Source: Cobetia sp. L2A1
Lineage (GTDB): Bacteria; Pseudomonadota; Gammaproteobacteria; Pseudomonadales; Halomonadaceae
Assembly: GCF_009796845.1 (NCBI RefSeq)
Contig: NZ_CP047025.1
Coordinates: forward strand, 434,001-498,000
Direction: 5' to 3'
Length of the DNA stretch: 64,000 bases
Positions 21,538-29,647 of this stretch are shown here, piece by piece; the first letter of the stretch is position 1; each line of letters starts with the position of its first letter. The translations under genes and the position numbers were made by a program. Under the pieces are notes generated by a model that saw only the letters and a list, made by a program, of their open reading frames with translations, had not been told where the DNA came from and searched no databases.

Positions 21538-22389
21538 ATGACCGCGACTGAACAACTCGAGCTGGTCAGCGCCAACAAGGTACATGGCGGCTGGCTCAAG
21601 CGTTACCGTCACCGCAGTGGCAGCCTGGATTGCGACATGGTGTTTGCCATCTACCTGCCACCCCAGGCCGAAAATGGCCCCGTGCCAATGCTGTGGTGGC
21701 TGTCGGGGCTGACCTGCACCGACGAGAACTTCATGCAGAAGGCAGGTGCTCAGCGCCTGGCGGCAGAGTTGGGCATTGCACTGATCTGCCCGGACACCAG
21801 CCCGCGCGGTGTGGATCTGCCGGGTGAAGACGACAGCTACGATTTTGGCAGTGGTGCTGGCTTCTACCTCAACGCCACGCGTGAGCCGTGGGCGCGCCAC
21901 TACCGCATGTATGACTACGTCACCGAGGAGCTGCCCGCGTTGGTCAAGCAGCATTTCCCGGTAGATGCTGAGCGTGAATCGATCTCTGGCCACTCGATGG
22001 GCGGACACGGTGCGCTGATCTGTGCACTGAAGAATCCGGGCCGCTACCGCTCGGTGTCGGCCTTCTCACCCATCGTCAATCCGGCGGGCTGTCCGTGGGG
22101 CGAGAAAGCCTTCACGGGCTATCTGGGGGATGATCGCGCCCAGTGGACGCAGTGGGATAGCTGTGAACTCGTGAAGCAGGGCGCTTCACGTCAGGAGCTT
22201 TTCATTGATCAGGGCGAGAATGACCAGTTCCTTGATAGCGAGCTGATGCCTGAGCGCCTTGAAGCCGTCTGTGCCGGGAAGGATCATCCGCTGATCTTGC
22301 GTCGCCACCTTGGCTACGACCACAGCTACTTCTTCATCACCAGCTTCATCGAGGAGCATCTGGCCTATCACGCCAAGCATCTCTTGTGA
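21538..22389 (+). CDS. fghA: S-formylglutathione hydrolase
   Basis: 283-residue serine esterase of the alpha/beta hydrolase fold that splits S-formylglutathione to formate and glutathione. The nucleophile serine is in SGHSMGGHGALI (about residue 150); LTCTDENFMQKAGAQ near residue 60 and the C-terminal GYDHSYFFITSFI with the catalytic His are typical of esterase D. AGGAG precedes the ATG at 21538, 117 bases after frmA. The last codons (AKHLL and stop) are part of a 56-base tandem repeat that continues past the gene. Confidence 0.94.
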   Translation: MTATEQLELVSANKVHGGWLKRYRHRSGSLDCDMVFAIYLPPQAENGPVPMLWWLSGLTCTDENFMQKAGAQRLAAELGIALICPDTSPRGVDLPGEDDSYDFGSGAGFYLNATREPWARHYRMYDYVTEELPALVKQHFPVDAERESISGHSMGGHGALICALKNPGRYRSVSAFSPIVNPAGCPWGEKAFTGYLGDDRAQWTQWDSCELVKQGASRQELFIDQGENDQFLDSELMPERLEAVCAGKDHPLILRRHLGYDHSYFFITSFIEEHLAYHAKHLL

Positions 22390-22528
22390 GAGATCAGGCG
22401 TGATAGTGGAAGCAGATAAAGAACCATGCCAAGCATCTCTTGTGAGAGATCAGGGGTGATGGTGGAAGCAGATAAAGAACCACGCCAAGCATCTCTTGTG
22501 AGAGATCAGGGGTGCCAGGCAGATAAAG
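22372..22528 (+). repeat. 56-bp tandem repeat overlapping the end of fghA
   Basis: Copies begin at 22372, 22428 and 22484 (each at GCCAAGCATCTCTTGTGAGA). The first contains the last codons and stop of fghA; the third is incomplete with an internal deletion. Each copy holds an ATCTCT-TGTG-AGAGAT hairpin. It looks like a local duplication of the gene end. Confidence 0.92.
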
Positions 22529-22540
22529 TGCGTGAAAGAT

Positions 22541-22591
22541 GAAAACGACAGGCCTTGCCTCGGCACCACCGGAGCGGGGCCTGTCGTTTTC
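22541..22591 (+). terminator. Terminator of the frmA-fghA operon
   Basis: 14-base perfect stem GAAAACGACAGGCC with GGCCTGTCGTTTTC (22541-22554 and 22578-22591) around a 23-base loop, with the T tract forming part of the stem. Confidence 0.75.
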
Positions 22592-23006
22592 GTGAGATGG
22601 CGATGCGATATCGGCTAATTGTGAGCAAAAATTATGCTGTGCGATCAGTAGCCAATCACCCCGTTATTCTGTGCCGTACAGCACAGATGATTTGTTGCAC
22701 AGCGGCGATTAAAAGACTGCGCGACAGCTAGCCGATGGTTTACTGTCGAGAGGTGGACAACGCACGACGTCCAAGCAGTGAATTACGACATACCTGACGT
22801 TATCGAATCGCTTGAGGTCGTATCCCGCCCCCTGCAACATGCTCTGATAATGATCGTCGCTGCTGGAACTGCCTTGTCATTTTGTCAGTTCCCTGCTGAG
22901 TGCCAATAACGACAATATCGCGGACCCCCAAAAGCGGCATGTTTGGGTGAGGGCACTTGAGGCTCCGGTCTGCAACTCAGGCAGATATAGAAGAAGGAGT
23001 TCCTCC
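22592..23006. promoter_or_regulatory. Upstream region of gbdR
   Basis: 415 bases with no gene. An inverted repeat TCTGTGC-N6-GCACAGA (22668-22687) is the clearest operator-like element. AGAAGGAG before 23007 is the gbdR ribosome site. Confidence 0.45.
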
Positions 23007-24227
23007 ATGGCACTGACCAGTGGCCGCTTCGCCGATTCCCATGGCCGTACCTACGGCACCTCCGGTATGACATCGGATACCCGCCAGCCGCAGACCATCG
23101 GCTTTCTACTGCTCGATAGCTTCACGCTCATCTCGCTGGCCTCAGCGGTTGAGCCACTGCGCATGGCCAATCAACTGGCGGGGCGTGAGCTGTATCGCTG
23201 GTACACCCTGACACTAGAAGGTGCTCCCGTACGTGCCAGCGATGGTCTGCAGGTAACGCCAGATGCCTCGACTGATACCTGTCCGCCACTGGACATGGCC
23301 ATCGTCTGTGGGGGGGTCGGTATCCAGCGCACCGTGCAGCGCGCACACGTGAGCTGGTTGCAGGCACAGGCCCGCAGCGGTCGTCGTCTCGGGGCGGTGT
23401 GTACCGGTAGCTGGGCGCTGGCACAGGCTGGCGTTCTCGAGGGCCACGAGACCAGCATTCATTGGGAGTGTCTGGCCGCCATGCAGGAAGCCTTCCCGCG
23501 CGTGCCGTTGACCACACGGCTGTTCTCCATCGATCAGGACCGCGCCACGGCCTCCGGCGGTACTGCGCCGATGGATATGATGTTGACCATGATCGGACGT
23601 GAGCATGGCCGTGAACTGGCGGCGGGCATCTCCGAGATGTTCATCTGTGATCGCGTGCGTGGCGAACAGGACCAGCAGCGCGTGCCGCTCAAGCATGTAC
23701 TGGGCACCACTCAGCCCAAGTTGCTGGAAATCGTCGCGCTGATGGAAGCCAATCTGGAAGAGCCTATCGGCCTTGATGAGCTGGCCCATTACGTGGATGT
23801 CTCGCGCCGTCAGTTGGAGCGTCTGTTCCAGCGCTACCTGCACTGCTCACCGTCACGCTACTACCTCAAGCTGCGCCTGACGCGTGCTCGCCAGCTGCTC
23901 AAGCAGACAGCACTGTCGATCATCGAAGTGGCCTCGGCGTGTGGTTTCGTCTCCACGCCGCACTTCTCCAAGTGCTACCGCGAGTATTTCGGCATGCCGC
24001 CGCGTGATGAGCGACTGGGTAGCGAACGTGGCGCTGGCGTCATGGGTGTGCCGTGTCGTGCCGATGGCGATCATCGCCTGTCTGGTGTGGCCAGCCTTGA
24101 GGGTTTGCTGCACTCCGCGATTGGCAAGTCCGTGTTGCAGATGCCCAACGAGGCGCCGGTCTCTTCGGCGATCCTGGCGTTGGCCAATGCCCGTGGTGAA
24201 CCGACCTACGCCAGCGTACGCCTCTGA
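23007..24227 (+). CDS. gbdR: GbdR-type AraC regulator of betaine catabolism
   Basis: 406-residue regulator with an N-terminal DJ-1/GATase-like domain (GFLLLDSFTLISLASAVEPL at about 31; VCTGSWALAQAGVL around the nucleophile-elbow Cys) and a C-terminal AraC/XylS DNA-binding domain (two helix-turn-helix units; RRQLERLFQRYLHCSPSRYY then VASACGFVSTPHFSKCYRE). The architecture matches GbdR, which activates glycine betaine and dimethylglycine catabolic genes in Pseudomonas, and the homologous target genes follow here. CdhR and GlxA-like regulators share the architecture. The start at 23007 has AGAAGGAG; the tail after residue 340 is long and poorly conserved. Confidence 0.85.
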   Translation: MALTSGRFADSHGRTYGTSGMTSDTRQPQTIGFLLLDSFTLISLASAVEPLRMANQLAGRELYRWYTLTLEGAPVRASDGLQVTPDASTDTCPPLDMAIVCGGVGIQRTVQRAHVSWLQAQARSGRRLGAVCTGSWALAQAGVLEGHETSIHWECLAAMQEAFPRVPLTTRLFSIDQDRATASGGTAPMDMMLTMIGREHGRELAAGISEMFICDRVRGEQDQQRVPLKHVLGTTQPKLLEIVALMEANLEEPIGLDELAHYVDVSRRQLERLFQRYLHCSPSRYYLKLRLTRARQLLKQTALSIIEVASACGFVSTPHFSKCYREYFGMPPRDERLGSERGAGVMGVPCRADGDHRLSGVASLEGLLHSAIGKSVLQMPNEAPVSSAILALANARGEPTYASVRL

Positions 24228-24284
24228 TACGGTTTGCTGCCAAGGCCGTCTGTTCTTGGCAGCCTGTTATCGACAGGGCGCTGA

Positions 24285-24314
24285 AACGCCTCGACCCTCT
24301 GTGGTCGAGGCGTT
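24285..24314 (+). terminator. Hairpin terminator after gbdR
   Basis: 12-base perfect stem AACGCCTCGACC with GGTCGAGGCGTT, loop CTCTGT; only a short T-rich stretch follows (GTCGTTTCC). Confidence 0.7.
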
Positions 24315-24480
24315 GTCGTTTCCAGCCACTGAGTCGGCCTCTGGTACACTGCACTACGCGTCGTACATCATATTGAAGGCTGGTAATGACAAGTGCTGAT
24401 GCAGACGTGCGCTGATCTTGGCTCATCAGATGCTAATGACAAGGATGCGTGACGACACGCGCGACAGGGGATGGCGAGGG

Positions 24481-25335
24481 ATGGCACGAGGACAGACAAA
24501 CAACAGTGATCGCTCGACAGGTGCACGCCGTGGTGCAACGCGCCGAGCATCTGCGGCGACATCGATGCGACCACTGGAGCGAATGCGCTGGTTGTTACTG
24601 TGGGCACTCAAGATCACGGGTTGCTGGATGGCAGCCTGTATCGGCATCGTCGTGCTGCTGCGTTTCATGCCGCTGCCATTGTCGATGGTGATGGTCGAGA
24701 AGTGGAGTTTTGCCATGGCATCGGGCGAACCCATGACACTTCAGCACGATTGGGTATCTGCCAGTCATATCTCCGACAACGCACGGCTGGCGGTGATTGC
24801 CTCGGAAGACCAGAAATTCCCCGATCACTATGGCTTCGACGTCGACCAGATCGTCAAGGCCATCGATGCCCGGATGGCCGGTGAGCGTCTGCGCGGCGCC
24901 AGCACCATCAGTCAGCAAACCGCCAAGAATGTCTTCCTCTGGAATGGGCGCAGCTGGGTGCGCAAGGGATTGGAAGTCTGGTTCACCATCCTGATCGAGG
25001 TGATCTGGCCCAAGGAGCGCATTCTGGAGGTCTATCTGAATGTTGCGGAGTGGGGGCCGGGTGTCTTCGGCGTCGAGGCGGCCGCTCAACATCACTTCAA
25101 TACCACGGCGGAAAACCTGACTGCCTATCAGGCCAGTCTGCTGGCGGCGGTGTTACCGAATCCGATTCGCTTCAATGCCGGTAAGCCATCCGCCTATATC
25201 CAGCGTCGTGCCAGCTGGACCCGCCGTCAGATGAACAATCTTGGCATGGGCTATCTGAAACGCCTGGACCAGTCGCGCGGCTGGTTGAGTTGGGAGTTGC
25301 TGCCGTCTCTCAAGGAGCTATCGCCCGCGCGCTGA
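24481..25335 (+). CDS. mtgA: Monofunctional peptidoglycan transglycosylase MtgA
   Basis: Glycosyltransferase family 51 enzyme, about 284 residues, that polymerises lipid II into glycan strands outside the inner membrane. One membrane anchor (about residues 38-60) precedes the catalytic domain with VIASEDQKFPDHYGFD (catalytic Glu), GASTISQQTAKN and LEVYLNVAEWGPGVFGVEAA. The start is uncertain: the ATG at 24481 has AGGGG 9 bases upstream, but ATGs at 24418 and 24445 are in frame. It stands between gbdR and the dgc operon with no evident functional link. Confidence 0.9.
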   Translation: MARGQTNNSDRSTGARRGATRRASAATSMRPLERMRWLLLWALKITGCWMAACIGIVVLLRFMPLPLSMVMVEKWSFAMASGEPMTLQHDWVSASHISDNARLAVIASEDQKFPDHYGFDVDQIVKAIDARMAGERLRGASTISQQTAKNVFLWNGRSWVRKGLEVWFTILIEVIWPKERILEVYLNVAEWGPGVFGVEAAAQHHFNTTAENLTAYQASLLAAVLPNPIRFNAGKPSAYIQRRASWTRRQMNNLGMGYLKRLDQSRGWLSWELLPSLKELSPAR

Positions 25336-25706
25336 GGGAAAATACCTCGCTTCGAGTGGATGTCATGACGCCCCGTCTTCGTTCTCGCCTTGCCGCGAGT
25401 GATCGAGGCGGGGCGTTGTCGTTTGGTCACGCGCTTTTGGGCAGTGCCTCAAGTGGCGGGAATCGTGGTGGAAATTGTGGCAGAAGCTGTGGAGGGAGCT
25501 GTGGCGAAAATTCGGGCGAATGAGACAAGAACGACAGCCGTGACGTGATCCGATAGCCACGCGTCGCATCTGGCGTCAGAGGGCGAAGAGGGCAGGACTA
25601 TGCTGGCGGAGTCTTCCGGTCATCGTGTGATTCCGAAGACCCTGTCCGCCGGGTACGGACAGTGACCTGACTTTCTGATCCGCTCGCCCAGCGCCGGAGT
25701 ACCACG
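25336..25706 (+). promoter_or_regulatory. Leader and promoter region of the dgc operon
   Basis: 371 bases. A CGCCCCG/CGGGGCG hairpin (25369-25415) probably ends mtgA. After a stretch of GTGG-rich degenerate repeats (25448-25515) come GCGTCGCATC (25561-25570), similar to TGTCGCAT elements elsewhere in the betaine promoters, and an inverted repeat CTGTCCG-N7-CGGACAG (25642-25662) about 45 bases before the first gene. Confidence 0.5.
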
Positions 25707-26720
25707 ATGTCTGACTTAACCACCTCCCCCTTCGGCGGGTCCGATGCGGCCCGTGCACTTCACGACGACAGCATCGTCATCGATGGTCTGGTGATTGCCA
25801 AGTGGCAGCGCGAACTGTTCGAGGACATGCGCAAGGGCGGTCTGACGGCAGCCAACTGCACCGTCTCGGTGTGGGAAGGCTTCCAGGCGACCGTCAACAA
25901 CATCGTCAAGAGCAACCAGCTGATCGCCGAAAGCAGTGATCTGGTGATTCCGGTGCGCACGGCGGCGGACATTCGCACCGCCAAGGCGGAAGGCAAGACC
26001 GGCATTATCTACGGCTTCCAGAATGCCAATGCCTATGAAGACCAGATCGGCTATGTCGATGTCTTCAAGCAGCTCGGCGTGGGCATCGTGCAGATGTGCT
26101 ACAACACCCAGAATCTGGTCGGCACCGGCTGTTACGAACGCGATGGCGGCCTGTCCGGCTTCGGGCGTGAGATGGTCGCCGAGATGAATCGCGTCGGCGT
26201 GATGTGTGACCTTTCCCACGTTGGCTCCAAGACCTCCGAGGAAGTCATCCTCGAATCGAAGGTCCCTGTCTGCTATTCCCATTGCGCCCCGTCCGGTCTC
26301 AAGGATCACCCGCGCAACAAGTCCGATGCCGAGCTGCGCTTCATCGCCGAACACGGCGGTTTCGTCGGCGTCACCATGTTCACTCCCTTCCTCAAGGCCG
26401 GCGTCAACGCCACGGTCGACGACTACGTCGAGGCCATCGAATACGTGATGAATCTGGTCGGCGAAGATGCCATCGGTATCGGCACTGATTTCACCCAGGG
26501 TCATGGTCAGGACTTCTTCGAGTGGCTGACCCACGACAAGGGCTACGCCCGTCGTCTCACCAGTTTCGGCAAGATCGTCAATCCGGAAGGTATCCGCACC
26601 ATCGGCGAGTTCCCCAACCTGACCGACGCGCTGTTGCGTCGTGGCATGAGTGAGCAGCAGGTGCGCAAGATCATGGGTGAGAACTGGCTTCGTACGCTGG
26701 AAAACGTCTGGGGCGGCTGA
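25707..26720 (+). CDS. M19 (renal dipeptidase)-like protein of the dgc operon
   Basis: 337 residues, clearly related to peptidase family M19 in its second half (VMCDLSHVGSKTSEEVI, CYSHCAPSGLKDHPRN, GIGTDFTQG). The first metal-binding motif, normally HxD after the first strand, reads IDGLVIAKW, and the usual bridging Glu region reads IIYGFQNANA, so the dinuclear zinc site looks incomplete. A homologue is found in the same position beside dgcA in Pseudomonas. Its role in dimethylglycine use is unknown; dipeptidase activity is doubtful. GGAG lies 8 bases before the ATG. Confidence 0.82.
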   Translation: MSDLTTSPFGGSDAARALHDDSIVIDGLVIAKWQRELFEDMRKGGLTAANCTVSVWEGFQATVNNIVKSNQLIAESSDLVIPVRTAADIRTAKAEGKTGIIYGFQNANAYEDQIGYVDVFKQLGVGIVQMCYNTQNLVGTGCYERDGGLSGFGREMVAEMNRVGVMCDLSHVGSKTSEEVILESKVPVCYSHCAPSGLKDHPRNKSDAELRFIAEHGGFVGVTMFTPFLKAGVNATVDDYVEAIEYVMNLVGEDAIGIGTDFTQGHGQDFFEWLTHDKGYARRLTSFGKIVNPEGIRTIGEFPNLTDALLRRGMSEQQVRKIMGENWLRTLENVWGG

Positions 26721-26795
26721 GCCTTACTCCCGTTATCTGTCTTTCATCTCTCCCTGTTACACCCCCCTTTTTATAAGCCCTTTGAGGATAGCGAC

Positions 26796-27332
26796 ATGAG
26801 CAAGATGGCCCCTGAACTGCCGATCGAAGTGGATAGCGAGACTGGCGTATGGACGTCTGATGCGCTGCCGATGCTATATGTGCCGCGTCATTTCTTCATC
26901 AACAACCATGTCGCGGTGGAAGAGGCGCTGGGGGCAGAGAAGTATGCCGAGATTCTCTATCACGCCGGCTACAAGAGCGCCTGGCACTGGTGCGAGAAAG
27001 AGGCCGAGATGCATGGCCTGGTGGGCGTGGAGGTGTTTGAGCATTACATGAAGCGCCTGTCACAGCGCGGCTGGGGGCTTTTCATCACTGAAGAGATCGA
27101 TCTGGAAGCGGGTACCTGCAAGGTACGTCTCGAGCATTCCTGCTTCGTCTATCAGCAGGGCAAGACCGGTACCAGACTTGAGTACATGTTCACCGGCTGG
27201 TTTGCCGGCGCGATGGACCAGATTCTGGCCGCGCGCGGCAGTGAGCTGCGTACCGTTGCCGTGCAGACCCAGAGCGGTGGTGAGGAAGGATGTGACGTGG
27301 GGTATTTCGAGGTCGCTCCCGGAACAGTGTGA
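26796..27332 (+). CDS. DUF5943-like protein of the dgc operon
   Basis: 178-residue soluble protein of unknown function, resembling V4R/4-vinyl-reductase-like ligand domains (LYHAGYKSAWHWCEKEAEM, then a C-terminal GWFAGAMDQILA helix). The order dipeptidase-like, this protein, dgcA, dgcB is conserved with Pseudomonas, so it is likely part of dimethylglycine catabolism or its control. GAGGATAG precedes the ATG at 26796. A small-molecule sensor or accessory role is a guess from the fold resemblance only. Confidence 0.72.
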   Translation: MSKMAPELPIEVDSETGVWTSDALPMLYVPRHFFINNHVAVEEALGAEKYAEILYHAGYKSAWHWCEKEAEMHGLVGVEVFEHYMKRLSQRGWGLFITEEIDLEAGTCKVRLEHSCFVYQQGKTGTRLEYMFTGWFAGAMDQILAARGSELRTVAVQTQSGGEEGCDVGYFEVAPGTV

Positions 27333-27536
27333 CGTTTTCGGATCAGCCACTCTTGCCTCAGACGTACCACCGGTTCTGCAGCCGTATTTCCAGAACATAT
27401 TCACCACTCAACAATGACAATGTAACGCCTGAGTGCTGCCTTCGCTGACACGCATGACGCCTGACTCGTCCTCCACTGGTGGAGGGTCGGGCGTCTGTGC
27501 AGAAGGTGGCCTGCTCGCCGGCGAGGAGCTCTCCCC

Positions 27537-29615
27537 ATGGCATTCGACGCACTCTTCCAGCCGATCGAGATCGGCAAGCTGACCATCCGCAACCGCGTCG
27601 TCAGTACTGCCCATGCCGAGGTATATGCCACCGATGGCGGCATGACCACCGAGCGCTACGTGCGCTACTACGAAGAGAAGGCCAAGGGCGGTTGTGGCCT
27701 GTGCATCTGTGGTGGCTCCTCGGTGGTGTCCATCGATAGCCCTCAGGGCTGGTGGAGCTCCGTCAATCTCGCGACTGACCGCATCATTCCGCATTTCCAG
27801 AATCTGGCCGATGCCGTGCACAAGCATGGCGGCAAGATCATGATTCAGATCACCCACATGGGACGTCGTTCTCGCTGGGATGGCTTCGATTGGACCTCGT
27901 TGATGTCACCGTCCGGCATCCGTGAGCCGGTCCATCGCTCGACCTGCAAGACCATCGAAGTCGAGGAAATTCATCGCATCATCGCCGATTTCGCCCAGGC
28001 GGCTCGTCGTGCCAAGGAAGGTGGCCTGGATGGCGTCGAGCTGTCCGCCGTGCACCAGCACTTGATCGACCAGTTCTGGAGCCCACGCGTCAACAAGCGC
28101 ACCGATGAGTGGGGCGGTACGTTTGAGGGGCGCATGAAGTTCGGTATCGAAGTGCTCAAGGCGGTGCGCGCTGAGGTCGGTGACGACTTCGTGGTCGGCA
28201 TGCGTATCTGCGGTGACGAGTTCCATCCCGATGGTCTGTCCCACGATGACATGAAGCAGATCGCGGCCTATTACGACGCCACGGGTCTGCTCGATTTCTT
28301 CGGCGTGATCGGCTCGGGCTGTGATACCCACAACACCCTCGCCAATGTCATCCCCAACATGTCCTACCCGCCGGAACCCTTCCTGCATCTGGCCTCCGGT
28401 ATCAAGGAAGTCGTGTCGATTCCGGTGATCCACGCCCAGAACATCAAGGACCCCAATCAGGCCGAGCGTATCCTGGAAGGCGGCTATGTCGACATGGTCG
28501 GCATGACCCGTGCGCATATCGCGGATCCGCATATCATCGCCAAGATCAAGATGGGTCAGCTCGACCAGATCAAGCAGTGTGTCGGTGCCAACTACTGCAT
28601 CGATCGTCAGTACCAGGGCCTCGACGTGCTGTGCATCCAGAATGCCGCCACCTCGCGCGAATACATGGGGCTGCCGCATGAAATCGAGAAGACCAGCGGT
28701 CCCGTCCGCAAGGTCGTGATCGTCGGTGGCGGCCCGGCAGGAATGGAGGCGGCCCGCGTCTGTGCCGAACGTGGCCATGACGTGACGCTTTTCGAGGCCA
28801 AGGAGGAACTGGGTGGCCAGATCACCACGGCATCCAAGGCACCGCAGCGTGATCAGATCGCCGGTATCACGCGCTGGTTCCAGCTGGAACTGGCACGCCT
28901 CAAGGTCGATCTGCGTCTCGGCACGCGTGCCGATGAAGCGACCATTCGCGATCTGCGCGCTGACGTGGTGATTCTCTGTGTCGGTGGTCGTCCGTTCATG
29001 GAGCAGTACGAATCCTGGGGCTACGACCCTGATCCGGCCAAGAGCCTGATCGTCTCCTCATGGGACGTGCTCGATGGCAATGTCGCGCCGGGTAACAACG
29101 TGCTGATCTACGACAGCATCTGCGAGTTCTCTGGCGTCTCGGTGGCTGACTACCTGTCTGACAAGGGCGCCAAGGTTGAAATCGTGACTGACGACATCAA
29201 GCCTGGCGCAGCCGTTGGCGGCACCACCTTCCCGACCTATTACCGCAGCCTGTACGCCAAGGAAGTCGTCATGACGTCCGACATGCTGCTGCATGAGGTC
29301 TATCGCGAAGGCGAGGGGCTGGTGGCGGTACTCGAGAATGAATACACCGGCACGCTGGAAGAACGTGTTGTCGATCAGATCGTGGTCGAGAACGGTGTGC
29401 GTCCGGATGAAGCACTGTATTACGCCTTCAAGGAAGACTCGCTCAACAAGGGCCAGATTGATGTGGAATCGCTCTATGCCATCACGCCGCAGCCGTGCCT
29501 GAGCCAGGCTACCGCAGGTGATGATTACCTGCTGTTCCGTCTCGGCGACTGCAACGCGCCGCGCAACACCCACGCTGCCATCTACGACGCTTTGCGCCTG
29601 TGCAAGGATTTCTGA
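27537..29615 (+). CDS. dgcA: Dimethylglycine demethylase subunit DgcA
   Basis: 692-residue flavoprotein of the trimethylamine dehydrogenase / old yellow enzyme type. Residues 1-340 form the FMN TIM barrel (QITHMGRRSRWDGFDW; GVELSAVHQHLIDQF), then an Fe-S segment with CVGANYC and VLCIQN, then FAD/NAD domains (VVIVGGGPAGMEAARVCAER near 397). It oxidises dimethylglycine to sarcosine plus formaldehyde. One cysteine expected in the Fe-S motif (CxGCNxC in relatives) is Ala here. GAGGAG precedes the ATG. dgcB follows after 32 bases. Confidence 0.93.
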   Translation: MAFDALFQPIEIGKLTIRNRVVSTAHAEVYATDGGMTTERYVRYYEEKAKGGCGLCICGGSSVVSIDSPQGWWSSVNLATDRIIPHFQNLADAVHKHGGKIMIQITHMGRRSRWDGFDWTSLMSPSGIREPVHRSTCKTIEVEEIHRIIADFAQAARRAKEGGLDGVELSAVHQHLIDQFWSPRVNKRTDEWGGTFEGRMKFGIEVLKAVRAEVGDDFVVGMRICGDEFHPDGLSHDDMKQIAAYYDATGLLDFFGVIGSGCDTHNTLANVIPNMSYPPEPFLHLASGIKEVVSIPVIHAQNIKDPNQAERILEGGYVDMVGMTRAHIADPHIIAKIKMGQLDQIKQCVGANYCIDRQYQGLDVLCIQNAATSREYMGLPHEIEKTSGPVRKVVIVGGGPAGMEAARVCAERGHDVTLFEAKEELGGQITTASKAPQRDQIAGITRWFQLELARLKVDLRLGTRADEATIRDLRADVVILCVGGRPFMEQYESWGYDPDPAKSLIVSSWDVLDGNVAPGNNVLIYDSICEFSGVSVADYLSDKGAKVEIVTDDIKPGAAVGGTTFPTYYRSLYAKEVVMTSDMLLHEVYREGEGLVAVLENEYTGTLEERVVDQIVVENGVRPDEALYYAFKEDSLNKGQIDVESLYAITPQPCLSQATAGDDYLLFRLGDCNAPRNTHAAIYDALRLCKDF

Positions 29616-29647
29616 TCGCGTCTGACACATAGGTGGGAGGTTTGGCT

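Noticed and set aside
22372..22528. CRISPR array
   Set aside because: Copies are head-to-tail without unique spacers, so this is a simple tandem duplication.
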